Shown: positions 27,786 to 38,058 of the stretch, piece after piece
Layout: the number at the start of each line of letters is the position of its first letter
Numbering within the stretch: the first letter of the stretch is position 1
DNA from: Oscillatoria sp. FACHB-1406
Lineage (GTDB): Bacteria; Cyanobacteriota; Cyanobacteriia; Cyanobacteriales; Spirulinaceae
Assembly (NCBI RefSeq): GCF_014698145.1
Contig: NZ_JACJSM010000020.1
Span: forward strand, 1 to 64,000
Direction of reading: 5' to 3'
Length of the DNA stretch: 64,000 nucleotides
Position numbers and translations under genes: made by a program
Notes under the pieces: generated by a model
Told to the model about the DNA's origin: nothing
Seen by the model: the letters and a program-made list of their open reading frames with translations, nothing else
The model's database searches: none

Positions 27786-28760
27786 TCAATTATCCATTAT
27801 CAATTGCTTTTCTATCCACTGAATCACTTGCTTGCCCAAGCGGGTATCGTCGAGACGATCGATTTCTCGAATTCCGGTGGGACTGGTGACGTTAACTTCG
27901 GTTAAGTAACCGCCGATAACGTCTAATCCGACAAAATATAAACCGTCTTCTTTTAATTTTGGTGCAACGGCAGCGCAAATTTCTCGTTCGCGATCGCTAA
28001 TTTCTGTCTTCGCAACCCGTCCGCCAACGGCCATATTACCTCTAAATTCTTTCCCGGTGGGAATGCGATTGACCGCGCCGATGGGTTCTCCCTCCACAAC
28101 AATAATTCGTTTGTCGCCATCGGCAGCGGCGGGTAAATATTGCTGCACCATCACGGGTTCTCTGCCCCATTTGGTGCTAATTTCAATCAAGGAATTAAAG
28201 TTGCGATCGCCCTCTTGCAAAAACAAAATGCCTTCCCCCGCTTTGCCGCCCAAAGGCTTGAGAACGGCTGCCCCTTTCTCTTCAAGAAATTGTTGAATAA
28301 TTACTTTCTCCGAACTGACAATCGTTTCGGGAATGACAGTGGGAAAATTGAGGGCGTAGAGCTTTTCGTTTGCTGCTTGTAATCCGCGCGGCGAATTCAA
28401 GACTAACGTTTTCTTGGGGTCAATTAAATCGAGGGTTTGCGTGATATACAGGTAGGGAATAGTAACGGGCGGATCGAGACGCATCAAGATTGCATCCATT
28501 GCTTCTAAGGACTGCCAATTTCCCGGCGATACCCGATACCAAGGATCTGCCGCAATCCAACGTCCCTCAACTAATTCAACGGGCGTGAGTTGCACGGGTT
28601 GCAAAAATGCCTGCGCTTTCCCCTTGACAATACTCAACTGATGTGCGTATACCGCATAAATTTCATGCCCCAGAATTTGGGCAGCTTCCATCATAGCAAC
28701 GGTACTATCGTGACCGGGATCGAGTTTATCGATGGGGTCAATAATAAATGCAATTTTCAC
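27786..28760 (-). CDS. gshB: Glutathione synthetase
   Basis: The ATP-grasp enzyme joins gamma-glutamylcysteine and glycine to form glutathione. The N-terminus KIAFIIDPIDKLDPGHDSTVAMMEAAQ, the RLDPP motif, LKPLGGKAGEGI and the C-terminal TEVNVTSPTGIREI are diagnostic. Starting at the GTG at 28760 gives 324 residues, which fits the family; a TTG at 28784 would add 8 non-conserved residues. It is cytoplasmic and apparently monocistronic. Confidence 0.95.
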   Translation of the reverse strand: MKIAFIIDPIDKLDPGHDSTVAMMEAAQILGHEIYAVYAHQLSIVKGKAQAFLQPVQLTPVELVEGRWIAADPWYRVSPGNWQSLEAMDAILMRLDPPVTIPYLYITQTLDLIDPKKTLVLNSPRGLQAANEKLYALNFPTVIPETIVSSEKVIIQQFLEEKGAAVLKPLGGKAGEGILFLQEGDRNFNSLIEISTKWGREPVMVQQYLPAAADGDKRIIVVEGEPIGAVNRIPTGKEFRGNMAVGGRVAKTEISDREREICAAVAPKLKEDGLYFVGLDVIGGYLTEVNVTSPTGIREIDRLDDTRLGKQVIQWIEKQLIMDN

Positions 28761-28883
28761 GCGACTCTCTGAAATTAACCTCAAATTGGATTGTAACGCG
28801 CGCCGAGCGATCGCGTCGAGTTGGAGTGGGACGAAATATTAGAAAAACTTTCAGCAAGCCCTATTTATAACATCTTCATAATT

Positions 28884-30896
28884 TCAACTTCCACGATCGG
28901 GTTCCTCGCTTAGCTTATCAATATAAGTGATTACAGCTTTGGCCATTAAACTTTTTTCAAAGGCAGCTTTAGCAACTTCAACAACAGTCGCTTTTGTGGC
29001 TTGAAAATGACGTTCTTTATTCAAAAGTTGACGTTTAATAATGCTCATCTGTTCGCGAAGAATTTCCCATCTAGTTTGATCGCTATCTCTTACGGCTACA
29101 ACTTCAGCATTAAAAATTTCCTCTGCTTCAACTTCATTTTGTACATTAGGATATTTAGCTTCTACTTCAGCAACGAACTTATTAAGCTCTTCTATTTCAT
29201 CTTTACCTAAATAATTGTTGATAGTTCCAATATTATCACCATGATGAGGAGCAAAATAGGTGCTTCCATTAAAATTTCCACCAGAAATATTGATATCGGG
29301 TATTTGTTCTGACATAAATGTTACCTTTGGGGTGTGTATATGTACGGGAACTCGGGCTGGTAATGCAAAAGAACCAAAGTTTTCCGTTTCTAAATCGGAT
29401 GTTTTCTCTTCTAAGGAACCAAAATCATTTCTAAGATAAAAAGATAAGTCATTTTCGTCTTCTGTCTTAATTATATCTTCATAAAACTTTTTTACATTAT
29501 TTGGATATAAAGCTACACATTCCTGGTTTCTTACTAAGTAACAAGCCAAAAAGTATTCTTGAAATATCTTGAAAGTGAAAGTTATTTTTTGTTTGGTCGC
29601 TCGATATTTATCTCTTGTCAACGTAACATTGGAAGTTAGGGCAGAATTGAGAAGTAAGTCAATCGCCTTTACTTGACCAGTACCGAACGTTTTTGCCACA
29701 GCCTCTTGTATTTCTCGATAGTCAGTAAAGTCATTGATTTTGAAAGTTCCGTTTTCACAAGCCATAGTCATACTTTTTGACACAAGCTCCATTAGATAAA
29801 GTAGCTTGTCGACTAGGATAAGAATTTCATTGTTAGGAACTTTCTTGTTAACAGGAAATGACCTATTTTCTTTTTTGATATCCCTAAATATCTTTCGTCG
29901 AATCCATTGATATATTAAAATTGGTCTATTAACTTTATGGATGTCTCGTTCCACCACGTCCGACAGTATAAACTGTAGAAAAAGTGGATTTAGAGGCAAA
30001 TCCCCATAGAATTCTTTATATGAATTGTCTAAGAAAAGATTTCTGAACTTATGCAGTCGTTTAAGACCTTGCTTGCTTAACAAACATTTATTTCCAGAAT
30101 CTACAAAAATTTTGTCAAGTAGTTGTAAAATATGAGTTTCTGACCAGACTGGCAATTTTATGGCTCTTGCCTTTCTCCTCACTTTACTCCCCCCTCTGCT
30201 ATTATTGACTTCTACTAATGAGCCTAATTCACTATACAAACTCTCTTCAAAGTGTGCTGTTCTTGTAACTAAGATAATGGGGCAGTGAATATCAACAAGT
30301 GTTTCACTTAAACGCTTTAATCCTTCGCTACTTGGATCCGAATAAAATCTATTTTCATCTAACCCATCGAATATAAGAATGTGTTCATTTGAATGCTCAA
30401 ATGTTTTAGCCAAGGTTGCTCCCGATAGCGAATAAAGTAATTCTCGATCTTTTTCATCCTCAAACAATTCTAAAAGATTTAATGCTCTCATAATATGTTC
30501 TAAGAAAAGATTTGTTCCCTTTCGACGCAGTGAGTAAAAATCTAGAATATCGCAATTAACAAAAAATACAACCTTGTTTTTCTCAATTGAAGTATGTAAA
30601 GACGTAGTTGTTTTTCCTGCACCAGCTTCACCATGTATCAAAGTCCATCTAATGTCTTTTCGTTCGGAGACGATTAGTTCTGCGATATTATCTTTTAGAC
30701 TAGATGTTAATAGACTAATGTTTGGCAGCGGTTCATACTCCTTAAAAGATATCTCGAATTCTTCAACAGGTACATTGGGTACATAGTATTTACCAAATTC
30801 AAGCTTTTCTTCAATATCTACTCTGTATCGCTCAGAATAATCTTTAAGTAGTTTTTTTAATATCCTCCTAAACTCTCCTTCTGCTTTTTGAAGTAA
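28884..30896 (-). pseudogene. NACHT/STAND-type NTPase, main part of an interrupted gene
   Basis: Read from just after an in-frame TAA (30897-30899), this frame encodes about 670 residues. A helical segment is followed by a P-loop (GEAGAGKTT), a NACHT-like Walker B (LIFDGLDE), an ILVTRT sensor segment and a helical or winged-helix region. The C-terminus is a separate module (GGNFNG, GDNIGTINNYLG, then helices). There is no ATG before the P-loop: the first usable codon, a TTG at 30641, would cut into the strand carrying the P-loop. The frame continues without shift from the upstream ORF, so both look like one gene broken by one stop. The family fits antiviral or signal-transducing STAND ATPases. 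The DNA is clearly more AT-rich than its neighbours. Confidence 0.7.
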
Positions 30897-31325
30897 TTAT
30901 TGACGCTGAATCAAATGAAATTCTATTGTATCATGCTCAGTTTTTAAACACTCTTTGTAGTTCTCTATCTCTTTTAAAAATTGTAAAAACTTTCCATATC
31001 CCTTTTTGCCATGTTGATGATTGTGAATCACCCAATATTTGTTACATTTAATTCCTTGGCTAAGAAATGCTTGTGTAGAACTAATAATTTCCGAGGCGTG
31101 ATTTCGCTCCAAGATAACACTGACATCAAAAACGTGGCACTGCACAGCCCAGTCAATGCTAGATTTATCAGACCACACGACGAAATCAATGCCTGAAATG
31201 TCCAGACATTCTTGAAACGAGCGATCGAGTATTCGTAACAGTGAGAGCGCTTTTTCTTTGAAATTGCTTTCACCTCCGTTCGACATTTCATCTGAGAGCT
31301 TGTCCCATGCGGTTGTACCTGCCAT
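30897..31325 (-). pseudogene. N-terminal domain of the interrupted STAND gene, possible nuclease-like effector
   Basis: This 142-residue frame ends at a TAA, after which the same frame runs on into the NACHT ATPase. The segment GIDFVVW followed by a WAVQCHVF strand resembles the D...(E/Q)xK core of PD-(D/E)XK nuclease-like domains that head many STAND proteins, but the expected lysine is histidine. The similarity is my pattern reading and weak. The ATG at 31325 is preferred; a TTG at 31358 is upstream. It may also be a separate small gene co-transcribed with the ATPase. Confidence 0.5.
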
Positions 31326-31612
31326 AAAGTCTGAGTCGCTTTGTATAGCGCTACACAAATTTGAGTGACAGCACTGAAATGTCTGTCCTCGCGAGTTATG
31401 AGTGCGAAAAATATTCTAATGTCAAGAGATAGTCCTGTAATCCTTTCCTATCACTTTCCAATATTCTAACGGAATTCCTTCATCACAGCCAAAAGTCTCT
31501 AACGATATAATCAGGGTTCTATGTCTATTTTTCGCAGTCTGAGGAAAGACAAGTATAGTAAATGCGTTAGCTTAAATTGCGATCGTCAATTAAAATTCCC
31601 AATTCATCCTTA

Positions 31613-34600
31613 CTATATTTCCTGATACAGAGGAAGCGCGATCGCGAATTCCGTTCCTTGTCCCAATTGCGAGGTACAATCTAACGTTCCCCCGTGTTTT
31701 TCTACAACAATTTGACGAGAAATCGATAACCCCAATCCCGTTCCCTTACCGACCGGTTTAGTCGTAAATAAATGATCGAAAATGCGCTTTTGAACGTCTG
31801 CTGGCATTCCGCCGCCGTTATCGCGGATGGAAACCCGGACTTGCTCGGTATCGGTTAAAAAAGTGGTTCGCAGCGAGATTGAAGGAACCCAAGCGGGTAG
31901 GGTTTCGCCCTCGATCGCATGATGCTTGCAAGCTTCTTCCAGTGCGTCGATCGCGTTCGCTAAAATATTCATAAACACCTGATTGAGTTGCCCCGGATAC
32001 CCTTCAACTTCCGGCAAATCTCCATATTGTTTGACGACTTCGATCGCGGGACGCGCGCCATTCGCCTTAAGCCGATGCTTGAGAATCAATAAGGTACTAT
32101 CAATCCCGGCGTGTAAATCGAAGCAAACGGGCTTATCGGTATCCGCTCGCGAAAAAATTCGCAAACTTTCGCTGATATTGCGAATTCGTTCGGTTCCATC
32201 CCGCATCGATCCCAATAATTTGGGGAAATCTTCTTGCAAGTAATCTAACTCGATCGCCTCAATTTCTTCGGCAATTTCTTCAACCGGTTCGGGGTAATGT
32301 TCCTGATATAAATTCAGCAGCCCCGATAGGTCGTTCACATAATCGAGGGCAAGATGGAGATTGCCTTCAATAAACCCCAGCGGATTGTTAATTTCGTGAG
32401 CGACCCCCGATACCAAATTCCCCAGCGCTGACATTTTTTCGCCCTGCACGAGTTGCAATTGCGCCGTTTGTAATTCTTCGAGAGAAGATTGCAAATTCTG
32501 GTAAAGGCGGGCATTTTCTAGGGAAATTGCGGCTTGAGCGCACAGCAGGTTCAAAACTTCAACGCGATCGCTCGTAAACGCCCCTGCCATCACTTTATTT
32601 TCTAAATACAGCAGCCCTAATAGTTTGCCGCGATCGAGCAGTGGCGCGCAAAGCAAGCTTTTCGGCTGTTGCTCGTTAATGTAAGGATCCCCTGCCCAAG
32701 TCGGATCCGCGCTCGCATCATCAATGGCGAGAGTCTTTAAGGTGCGCTTAACGTAGCGGACTAAAGAAACGGGCAGTTCTGTCGCGGTTTCCAAAGGAAT
32801 CGAGGCGCGGACGGTTTCCGTTTCTCGCACTGAGGCGATCGCGGCGATCGACCATAACCCCCCTTCGGGTAAAATCAAGGCGGCGCGCTCGGCTCCGGCA
32901 CTTTCCAGAACGACGCGCATAAGGGTTGAAAGCAAGCGATCGAGTTGAATTTCGCTCGAGAGGGCTTGATAAACTTTGGTAATTGCCCCCAAATCGAGGG
33001 CTTGGGAGATATTCGCCCCCGTTCCCGCTTGCAAGGTACTGTGAATGGAAACGGCGAGATTTAACCCTTCTAAAGGGACGTTGCGGGAATCGTTGAATTC
33101 AGAGGCAATCAGGTTGGGATAGCGCGCTACGAGGTCGTCAACTTTGGCTTTTGCTCCCCAGCGCGCGTAACTGTAGTAAGCTTCGAGCAGGTAGGGATGG
33201 GCGAAGTGGGGTTTGCCCCACTCGAGGTAGAATTGGGCGGCGAGTTCGTTGGCGATCGCGCTTTCTTGGGGATAGTCGTATTCTTTAGCAGCTTTGATGG
33301 CGCGATCGTAGGCTTCTAGGGCGGCTAAACGATCGCCCAGGACGCGATCGCGCTCGGCGCAAAGGAGATAAAATTTGGTGGCAAAGTTGGCGGGTGCGTG
33401 CTGCATCCAGCGCTCCATTTTTGCGATCGCCTCTGCAACTTCTGCCATTGTCTCTTCCTGCACGCCGCCCGCTCGCATTTGCGCTAACCCGATTAAGCCT
33501 TGGTAGAACAAAAAGATCGGATAGGAAATCGAAGAAGTCACGCCAGCAATATAAGCCTCTGCTGCTTTGGCTTCCTCAGCGGCGCGATCGCAATCCCCAA
33601 ACAAATACTCGAGAATTGCTCGATTCAAGTAGCAATAAAACAGTCCCGTCAAGTCGTTTTCGCGCCGGAACGCTGCTAGCAAAGCTTCCTCGTCGCTCGT
33701 TGGGAACGTTTCGCCCGTTAGCCGCGCCACTGCCGAGCGGAAGGGCGCAATATGAGTCAATGCTGTCGCTAGATGCAGGTGTTCTAATGCTTCGCACAAC
33801 AAGGTCAAATCCCGCGCCAGTTCGTCCAGGCTCTTACCGGCGTAATAAGAATGGTAGCAGTAGCTTGCGGCGCAATAGCCCGCCGTTTCTGTGTTGCCGG
33901 TTTCCAGTGCGTCGGCGTAAGCAGCGCGCAAGGAAGGCAGCGTCGATCGCAGCGCCTCTTTCCACGGCAGAATATAAACATTCACAACTAACAGCGTCCG
34001 TGCTTGAAATTCGTGCAGGCTGTACTTTTCGAGCAGATTGAGGGCAAGTTTGCCGAAGCCGTACCCCGTCTCGAAGTCGCCGCACTGCCCGCACAGGCTA
34101 AGCCCGTAGGAACTGTAGGCATAGGCGGAGGTGGGCGTATTGCCGTACTCTAGGGACAGGGCAATCTGCTGGCTGACAATCAGCGGGTAGAGTTGGGGCG
34201 CGGCCATGTAAGCGGCGGGAGTAATCCGCGAGAGAATTTTCATAGCAGCGCGGGCGGTTGCATCTTGCATGGGCGGCAATTCCAGCAAGGTTTCGATGGA
34301 GCGTCCGGAGAGTCGCGCCGCGATCGCTTCGAGTTCTTTGCGAACGCGGGTGGGGGTGGGATTGTGGGGGAGCGGAAATCCTAGCAGTTCGAGGGCTTTA
34401 AGTCCGGTTTCGAGGGCTTCGAGGAGTTGATTTTGGGCGGCGTAGGCTTGAATTTTAATGTCGTAAATTCTGACTGTATCGTTGCGATCTTTGGCGCGTT
34501 GGAGCGCAATTCGAGAGAGGGCTTCCATTCCTTCAAAATCGCCGCTGGAATAGGCAGCTTCTGCGGCTTCTTTGTGGAGGGCAAAGGCAAGATCGTACTG

Positions 34601-37288
34601 GTTATCCCAGCAGTCGGGTTCGAGCAATTCTAGCCCGATTTGGAGGTATTCGGCAGCGGCGGCGTAAGCGGTGGCATTCTTGGCTTTGCGTCCGGCGATG
34701 AGGTTGAGTTGGGCGAGTTGTTCGCGTTCGGCGCGCTCGCGCAGGGAACGCTTGCTGCGGGAACCGATCGCGGCGCGTCCGAGGTTGAGGGGTTTGACGA
34801 TCGCGAAAATTTTCTCTTCGCGCTGACTTTCGGGAATGGCGTGCAGCAGCCTTTGTCCGATTTGGCGGTGGGTTGCGGCTTTGGAGGCTTCGGGGATGAG
34901 GCGGTAGGCGGCTTGTTGGACGCGATCGTGTAGGAAGCGGTAGGCGACTGAGGGCAGGGCGTTTGTTTCTGAGGGCAGGTCTTGAAAGAAGGTGTAACAG
35001 GAGCGAGCGGGGACGATGGGGCCTTGGCGAATGGCGATTTCTAGCTGTGAAGCGGTGGTGGCGAGAGATTGTTCGCTAAACAGGGCGAGATCGGCTAGCT
35101 CGAAGCGGTTGCCGGAGCAGGCGGCGAGTTTGAGGAGTTCTTGGGTTTCTGTGGGGAATTTTCGCAGTTCCTGCGTCATGAATTCGACGATATCGTCGGT
35201 GACGGCGAGGGAGCGCAAGGCGGCGATATCGCACTGCCAGCCGCCGCGATCGCGCTCGAAGCTGATAATGCCTTCGTCGTGGAGGGTTTTGAGGAACTGA
35301 CGCGCGAAAAAGGGGTTGCCCTGGGTTTTGTTGAGGACGGCATCGGCTACGGGAGCGGCGCGATCTAAACTGCAACTGAGGGTATCGGCAACGAGGTTTT
35401 CTAGGGAGGCGCGTTCGAGGGGAGCGAGTTCGATGCGGCGGATGTTGGCGCGGGTGCGACCGATTTCATCGAGCGTGAGCATGAGGGGATGGGCGGCGCT
35501 GACTTCGTTATTGCGGTACGCGCCAATCAGGAGGAGATGGCGATCGCTGCTTTCCTCCATTAGCAGTTGAATGAGTTTTAAGGAGCCAGTATCGGCCCAT
35601 TGCAAGTCGTCTAGGAAGAGGACGAGGGGATGTTCGATGCGGGCAAATACGCCGATGAATTTTTCAAAAAGCAGGTTGAAACGGGCTTTGGCAGCGGCGG
35701 GCGAGAGTTCGGCAATGGAGGGCTGCATCCCGATCGTGCGTTCGAGTTCGGGGATGACTTCCACGAGCGCTTGTGCGTCCCGTCCGAGGGCGTTTAAGAG
35801 TTCTGTTTTCCAGCGTTGCAGGCGCTCGCTGCTTTCGCCGAGGAGTTGTTCGAGCAAGTCGCGAAAGGCTTGCACGAAGGCACTGAACGGGATGTTGCGG
35901 CTGAGGGGATCGAATTTTCCTTTGATGAAGTAGCCTTGTTGCCGCGCGATCGGTTTGCGGACTTCTTCGATCGCGGCGGTTTTGCCAATCCCAGAAGCGC
36001 CCGTGACTAAGAGCAGTTCGCTTTGAGTTTGGGGGGGTTGCGAGCGCGTCTCTAGGCGGCTTTCCAACGGCAAAGCAAAGCGATGGGACGTATCGGCGCG
36101 ATCGCGGACTGGTTCGAGCGCGAGGGACTTGACAGAAATTGAGTTTTGTGCATTAAGCCTTAATTCGCCAAAATTGCTGCCGAGAAGGGTTTGTTGGGCA
36201 GGCATCAAGTTGAAGCCTTTGCTATGGGTGGGGGGCGCGTAGAGCAAGTCGAACTCGCCGTTCAGGTGCGGCAGGACGGCGCTGAAATCTGGTTCTACTG
36301 TCGTGCTGACTCCGGCGACGCGATCGAAAGCGCTCAGCAACTGAGAGAGTGCTAACTCGCGTCCGTAGAGTTTGTCCGGGATGAGGAAGCGATCGGAAAT
36401 ATCGTAGCGTCCTAACTCGAAGCGATCGATTTGCTCGGAACCTTCCCACTGTTCCCGGCACAGTTCTAAATCTCGCTGGAGTCCGAGGGCGCTTTGGTAG
36501 CGATCTTCAGCATTTTTTGCCATCAGTTTCATGGCAATATCGGACAGGGCGACGGGTATCCCCGCATCGAGGACGCAGGGGGCTACGGGTTGTTTGGCCA
36601 TGTGAGCGTGTACCAATTCCATCGGCTCGGTACTCTCAAACGGTAGCGCGCCGACGAGCAGTTCGTAGCAGGTTACGCCAAAGGAGTAGAAATCCGTGCG
36701 GTAGTCGATTCCTCGATTCATTCGCCCCGTCTGTTCTGGGGATAGGTACGGGAGCGTTCCCTCCATGAGATTGGGCGTGAGGAGAACGGGTTGCTCTTTG
36801 GGCAGGATCGAAGCCAAGCTGAAATCGATCAGTTTAACCTTCAGGGTTGTTGGCTCGATGAGGATATTGGCGGGTTGAATATCTTTATGGACGATGTGGC
36901 TGCGGTGGATGGCTTCCAAAGCGCTCGTCATTTGCAGGACAATTTTGAAGAAGCGCTCTATGCGTTGTTGCGTCGAGTTTGAGGCGGCTTCATCGAGACT
37001 GGCAAGCCACTGTTTGAGGGAAATGCCGCCGCAGTCTTCCATGACCAAGGCATAACGGTTGCGGTAAGCTTCCAAGCCATAAATCTCGATGGTGTTGGGA
37101 TGCTCGAGCTTGCGCGCGATCGCGTATTCGTTTTTGAACTGCGCCAATTGGTTGAAACTCGGATATTCGTCTCGCAGAATCTTAATCGCTACGGGAAGAC
37201 GATCCGATTCTCGGTAGCCTCGATAAACGAGCGTTCTAGTTCCAGCGTAGATCTGTTCGGCGATGCAGTAGCCTGGAAGATTAATCAT
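31613..37288 (-). CDS. Ser/Thr kinase-ATPase-histidine kinase fusion
   Basis: The 1891-residue protein has a Ser/Thr kinase (1-280; HKD at 134-136, DFS instead of DFG at 155-157), an AAA-type ATPase (Walker A GASGIGKT 430-437, LFLDDLQWAD), a long helical TPR-like middle, a GAF domain (about 1430-1590), HisKA (H1631 in GVAHEINNP) and HATPase_c with GKGTGLGLS. It matches the cyanobacterial HstK class of two-kinase proteins. It would link Ser/Thr and His phosphorylation in the cytoplasm; the signal is unknown. Its HisKA/HATPase part closely resembles that of the phytochrome at 3.7 kb. No response regulator is adjacent. The gene is intact. Confidence 0.93.
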   Translation of the reverse strand: MINLPGYCIAEQIYAGTRTLVYRGYRESDRLPVAIKILRDEYPSFNQLAQFKNEYAIARKLEHPNTIEIYGLEAYRNRYALVMEDCGGISLKQWLASLDEAASNSTQQRIERFFKIVLQMTSALEAIHRSHIVHKDIQPANILIEPTTLKVKLIDFSLASILPKEQPVLLTPNLMEGTLPYLSPEQTGRMNRGIDYRTDFYSFGVTCYELLVGALPFESTEPMELVHAHMAKQPVAPCVLDAGIPVALSDIAMKLMAKNAEDRYQSALGLQRDLELCREQWEGSEQIDRFELGRYDISDRFLIPDKLYGRELALSQLLSAFDRVAGVSTTVEPDFSAVLPHLNGEFDLLYAPPTHSKGFNLMPAQQTLLGSNFGELRLNAQNSISVKSLALEPVRDRADTSHRFALPLESRLETRSQPPQTQSELLLVTGASGIGKTAAIEEVRKPIARQQGYFIKGKFDPLSRNIPFSAFVQAFRDLLEQLLGESSERLQRWKTELLNALGRDAQALVEVIPELERTIGMQPSIAELSPAAAKARFNLLFEKFIGVFARIEHPLVLFLDDLQWADTGSLKLIQLLMEESSDRHLLLIGAYRNNEVSAAHPLMLTLDEIGRTRANIRRIELAPLERASLENLVADTLSCSLDRAAPVADAVLNKTQGNPFFARQFLKTLHDEGIISFERDRGGWQCDIAALRSLAVTDDIVEFMTQELRKFPTETQELLKLAACSGNRFELADLALFSEQSLATTASQLEIAIRQGPIVPARSCYTFFQDLPSETNALPSVAYRFLHDRVQQAAYRLIPEASKAATHRQIGQRLLHAIPESQREEKIFAIVKPLNLGRAAIGSRSKRSLRERAEREQLAQLNLIAGRKAKNATAYAAAAEYLQIGLELLEPDCWDNQYDLAFALHKEAAEAAYSSGDFEGMEALSRIALQRAKDRNDTVRIYDIKIQAYAAQNQLLEALETGLKALELLGFPLPHNPTPTRVRKELEAIAARLSGRSIETLLELPPMQDATARAAMKILSRITPAAYMAAPQLYPLIVSQQIALSLEYGNTPTSAYAYSSYGLSLCGQCGDFETGYGFGKLALNLLEKYSLHEFQARTLLVVNVYILPWKEALRSTLPSLRAAYADALETGNTETAGYCAASYCYHSYYAGKSLDELARDLTLLCEALEHLHLATALTHIAPFRSAVARLTGETFPTSDEEALLAAFRRENDLTGLFYCYLNRAILEYLFGDCDRAAEEAKAAEAYIAGVTSSISYPIFLFYQGLIGLAQMRAGGVQEETMAEVAEAIAKMERWMQHAPANFATKFYLLCAERDRVLGDRLAALEAYDRAIKAAKEYDYPQESAIANELAAQFYLEWGKPHFAHPYLLEAYYSYARWGAKAKVDDLVARYPNLIASEFNDSRNVPLEGLNLAVSIHSTLQAGTGANISQALDLGAITKVYQALSSEIQLDRLLSTLMRVVLESAGAERAALILPEGGLWSIAAIASVRETETVRASIPLETATELPVSLVRYVKRTLKTLAIDDASADPTWAGDPYINEQQPKSLLCAPLLDRGKLLGLLYLENKVMAGAFTSDRVEVLNLLCAQAAISLENARLYQNLQSSLEELQTAQLQLVQGEKMSALGNLVSGVAHEINNPLGFIEGNLHLALDYVNDLSGLLNLYQEHYPEPVEEIAEEIEAIELDYLQEDFPKLLGSMRDGTERIRNISESLRIFSRADTDKPVCFDLHAGIDSTLLILKHRLKANGARPAIEVVKQYGDLPEVEGYPGQLNQVFMNILANAIDALEEACKHHAIEGETLPAWVPSISLRTTFLTDTEQVRVSIRDNGGGMPADVQKRIFDHLFTTKPVGKGTGLGLSISRQIVVEKHGGTLDCTSQLGQGTEFAIALPLYQEI

Positions 37289-37545
37289 GGAAGCAGAGGG
37301 CAGATGCAGGGGCGTTATGTTTATATTTATACCGCTAAAATTACCGAAATGAATCGATTAAAATTCTGTTTTATGCTATGCGTTCGCCCCGAACTTCCTC
37401 AGACCAAAATTTTTAGGTCTTTCTACCTCCAGCGTACTTTCTTCCTTAGCGATCGCACCTCATCAATGAGGGGTTAGACCCCCCTGCATTCCTGCCTCGC
37501 CTACCGAAAAGTTGAACCGCGCGATCGCGACGTTAAATTAAGATG

Positions 37546-38058
37546 TTAAATGATTCGATAAACGACTGCACCATCGCTCGCTCGATTGTAGCCTCGGATT
37601 AAACTTTCGCGCTCTAAATCGTTCACCAGTTCCAGAACTTCTTTCGAGTCAAGTCCCGTTTCTAGCACGAGATCGGCAAGAGAAACATCTTCTTTTCCTT
37701 TCATGAATCTAAGAATTTCTACCTTTAAATTGCGCGAGTTCTGGTGAGAATTTGCCTCAGAGCCTCGCTTCTTAGCTTGGTGTACCGCGCGCGCATTCTC
37801 AACCGTGCTAGCGACGACATAGATTAAATATAAGCCACCCAGCGCATCATCTTCATCTTTTGAAGAAGACTTACCCGCATCCACAAGTCCGCACAAACCA
37901 AATATGATTGCCAAACCAATTAATAATGGTTTATATCTAGCGGTATAGAAATATCCAATCGGAGGAATCAAAAAGAAAGAAGTTAAAAAAGCGGTTAGCC
38001 AAGTTGACTTTTTTGCAAGCTCTCGATCGCGCTCTGCTAATTGAAGGTCATTCGTCAT
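37546..38058 (-). CDS. Membrane plus winged-helix protein, kinase-less paralog of the 38.4-kb kinase C-terminus
   Basis: From the ATG at 38058 the protein is 170 residues. It has LAERDRELAKKS, two or three hydrophobic segments with a GYFYTARYK turn (TM2-like), an ENARAVHQAKKR amphipathic stretch, then a ~60-residue winged-helix-like domain (VSLADLVLETGLDSKEV) ending VVYRII. The same order and many of the same residues form the C-terminal ~165 residues of the Ser/Thr kinase at 38454. It probably arose by duplication and loss of the kinase. The function is unknown; it could compete with or dimerise with the kinase. Confidence 0.7.
   Translation of the reverse strand: MTNDLQLAERDRELAKKSTWLTAFLTSFFLIPPIGYFYTARYKPLLIGLAIIFGLCGLVDAGKSSSKDEDDALGGLYLIYVVASTVENARAVHQAKKRGSEANSHQNSRNLKVEILRFMKGKEDVSLADLVLETGLDSKEVLELVNDLERESLIRGYNRASDGAVVYRII

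Noticed and set aside
33394-34041. Long plus-strand frame of 215 codons
   Set aside because: It lies fully antisense to the 1891-residue kinase, has R/S/P-rich composition typical of shadow frames and no ribosome binding site.
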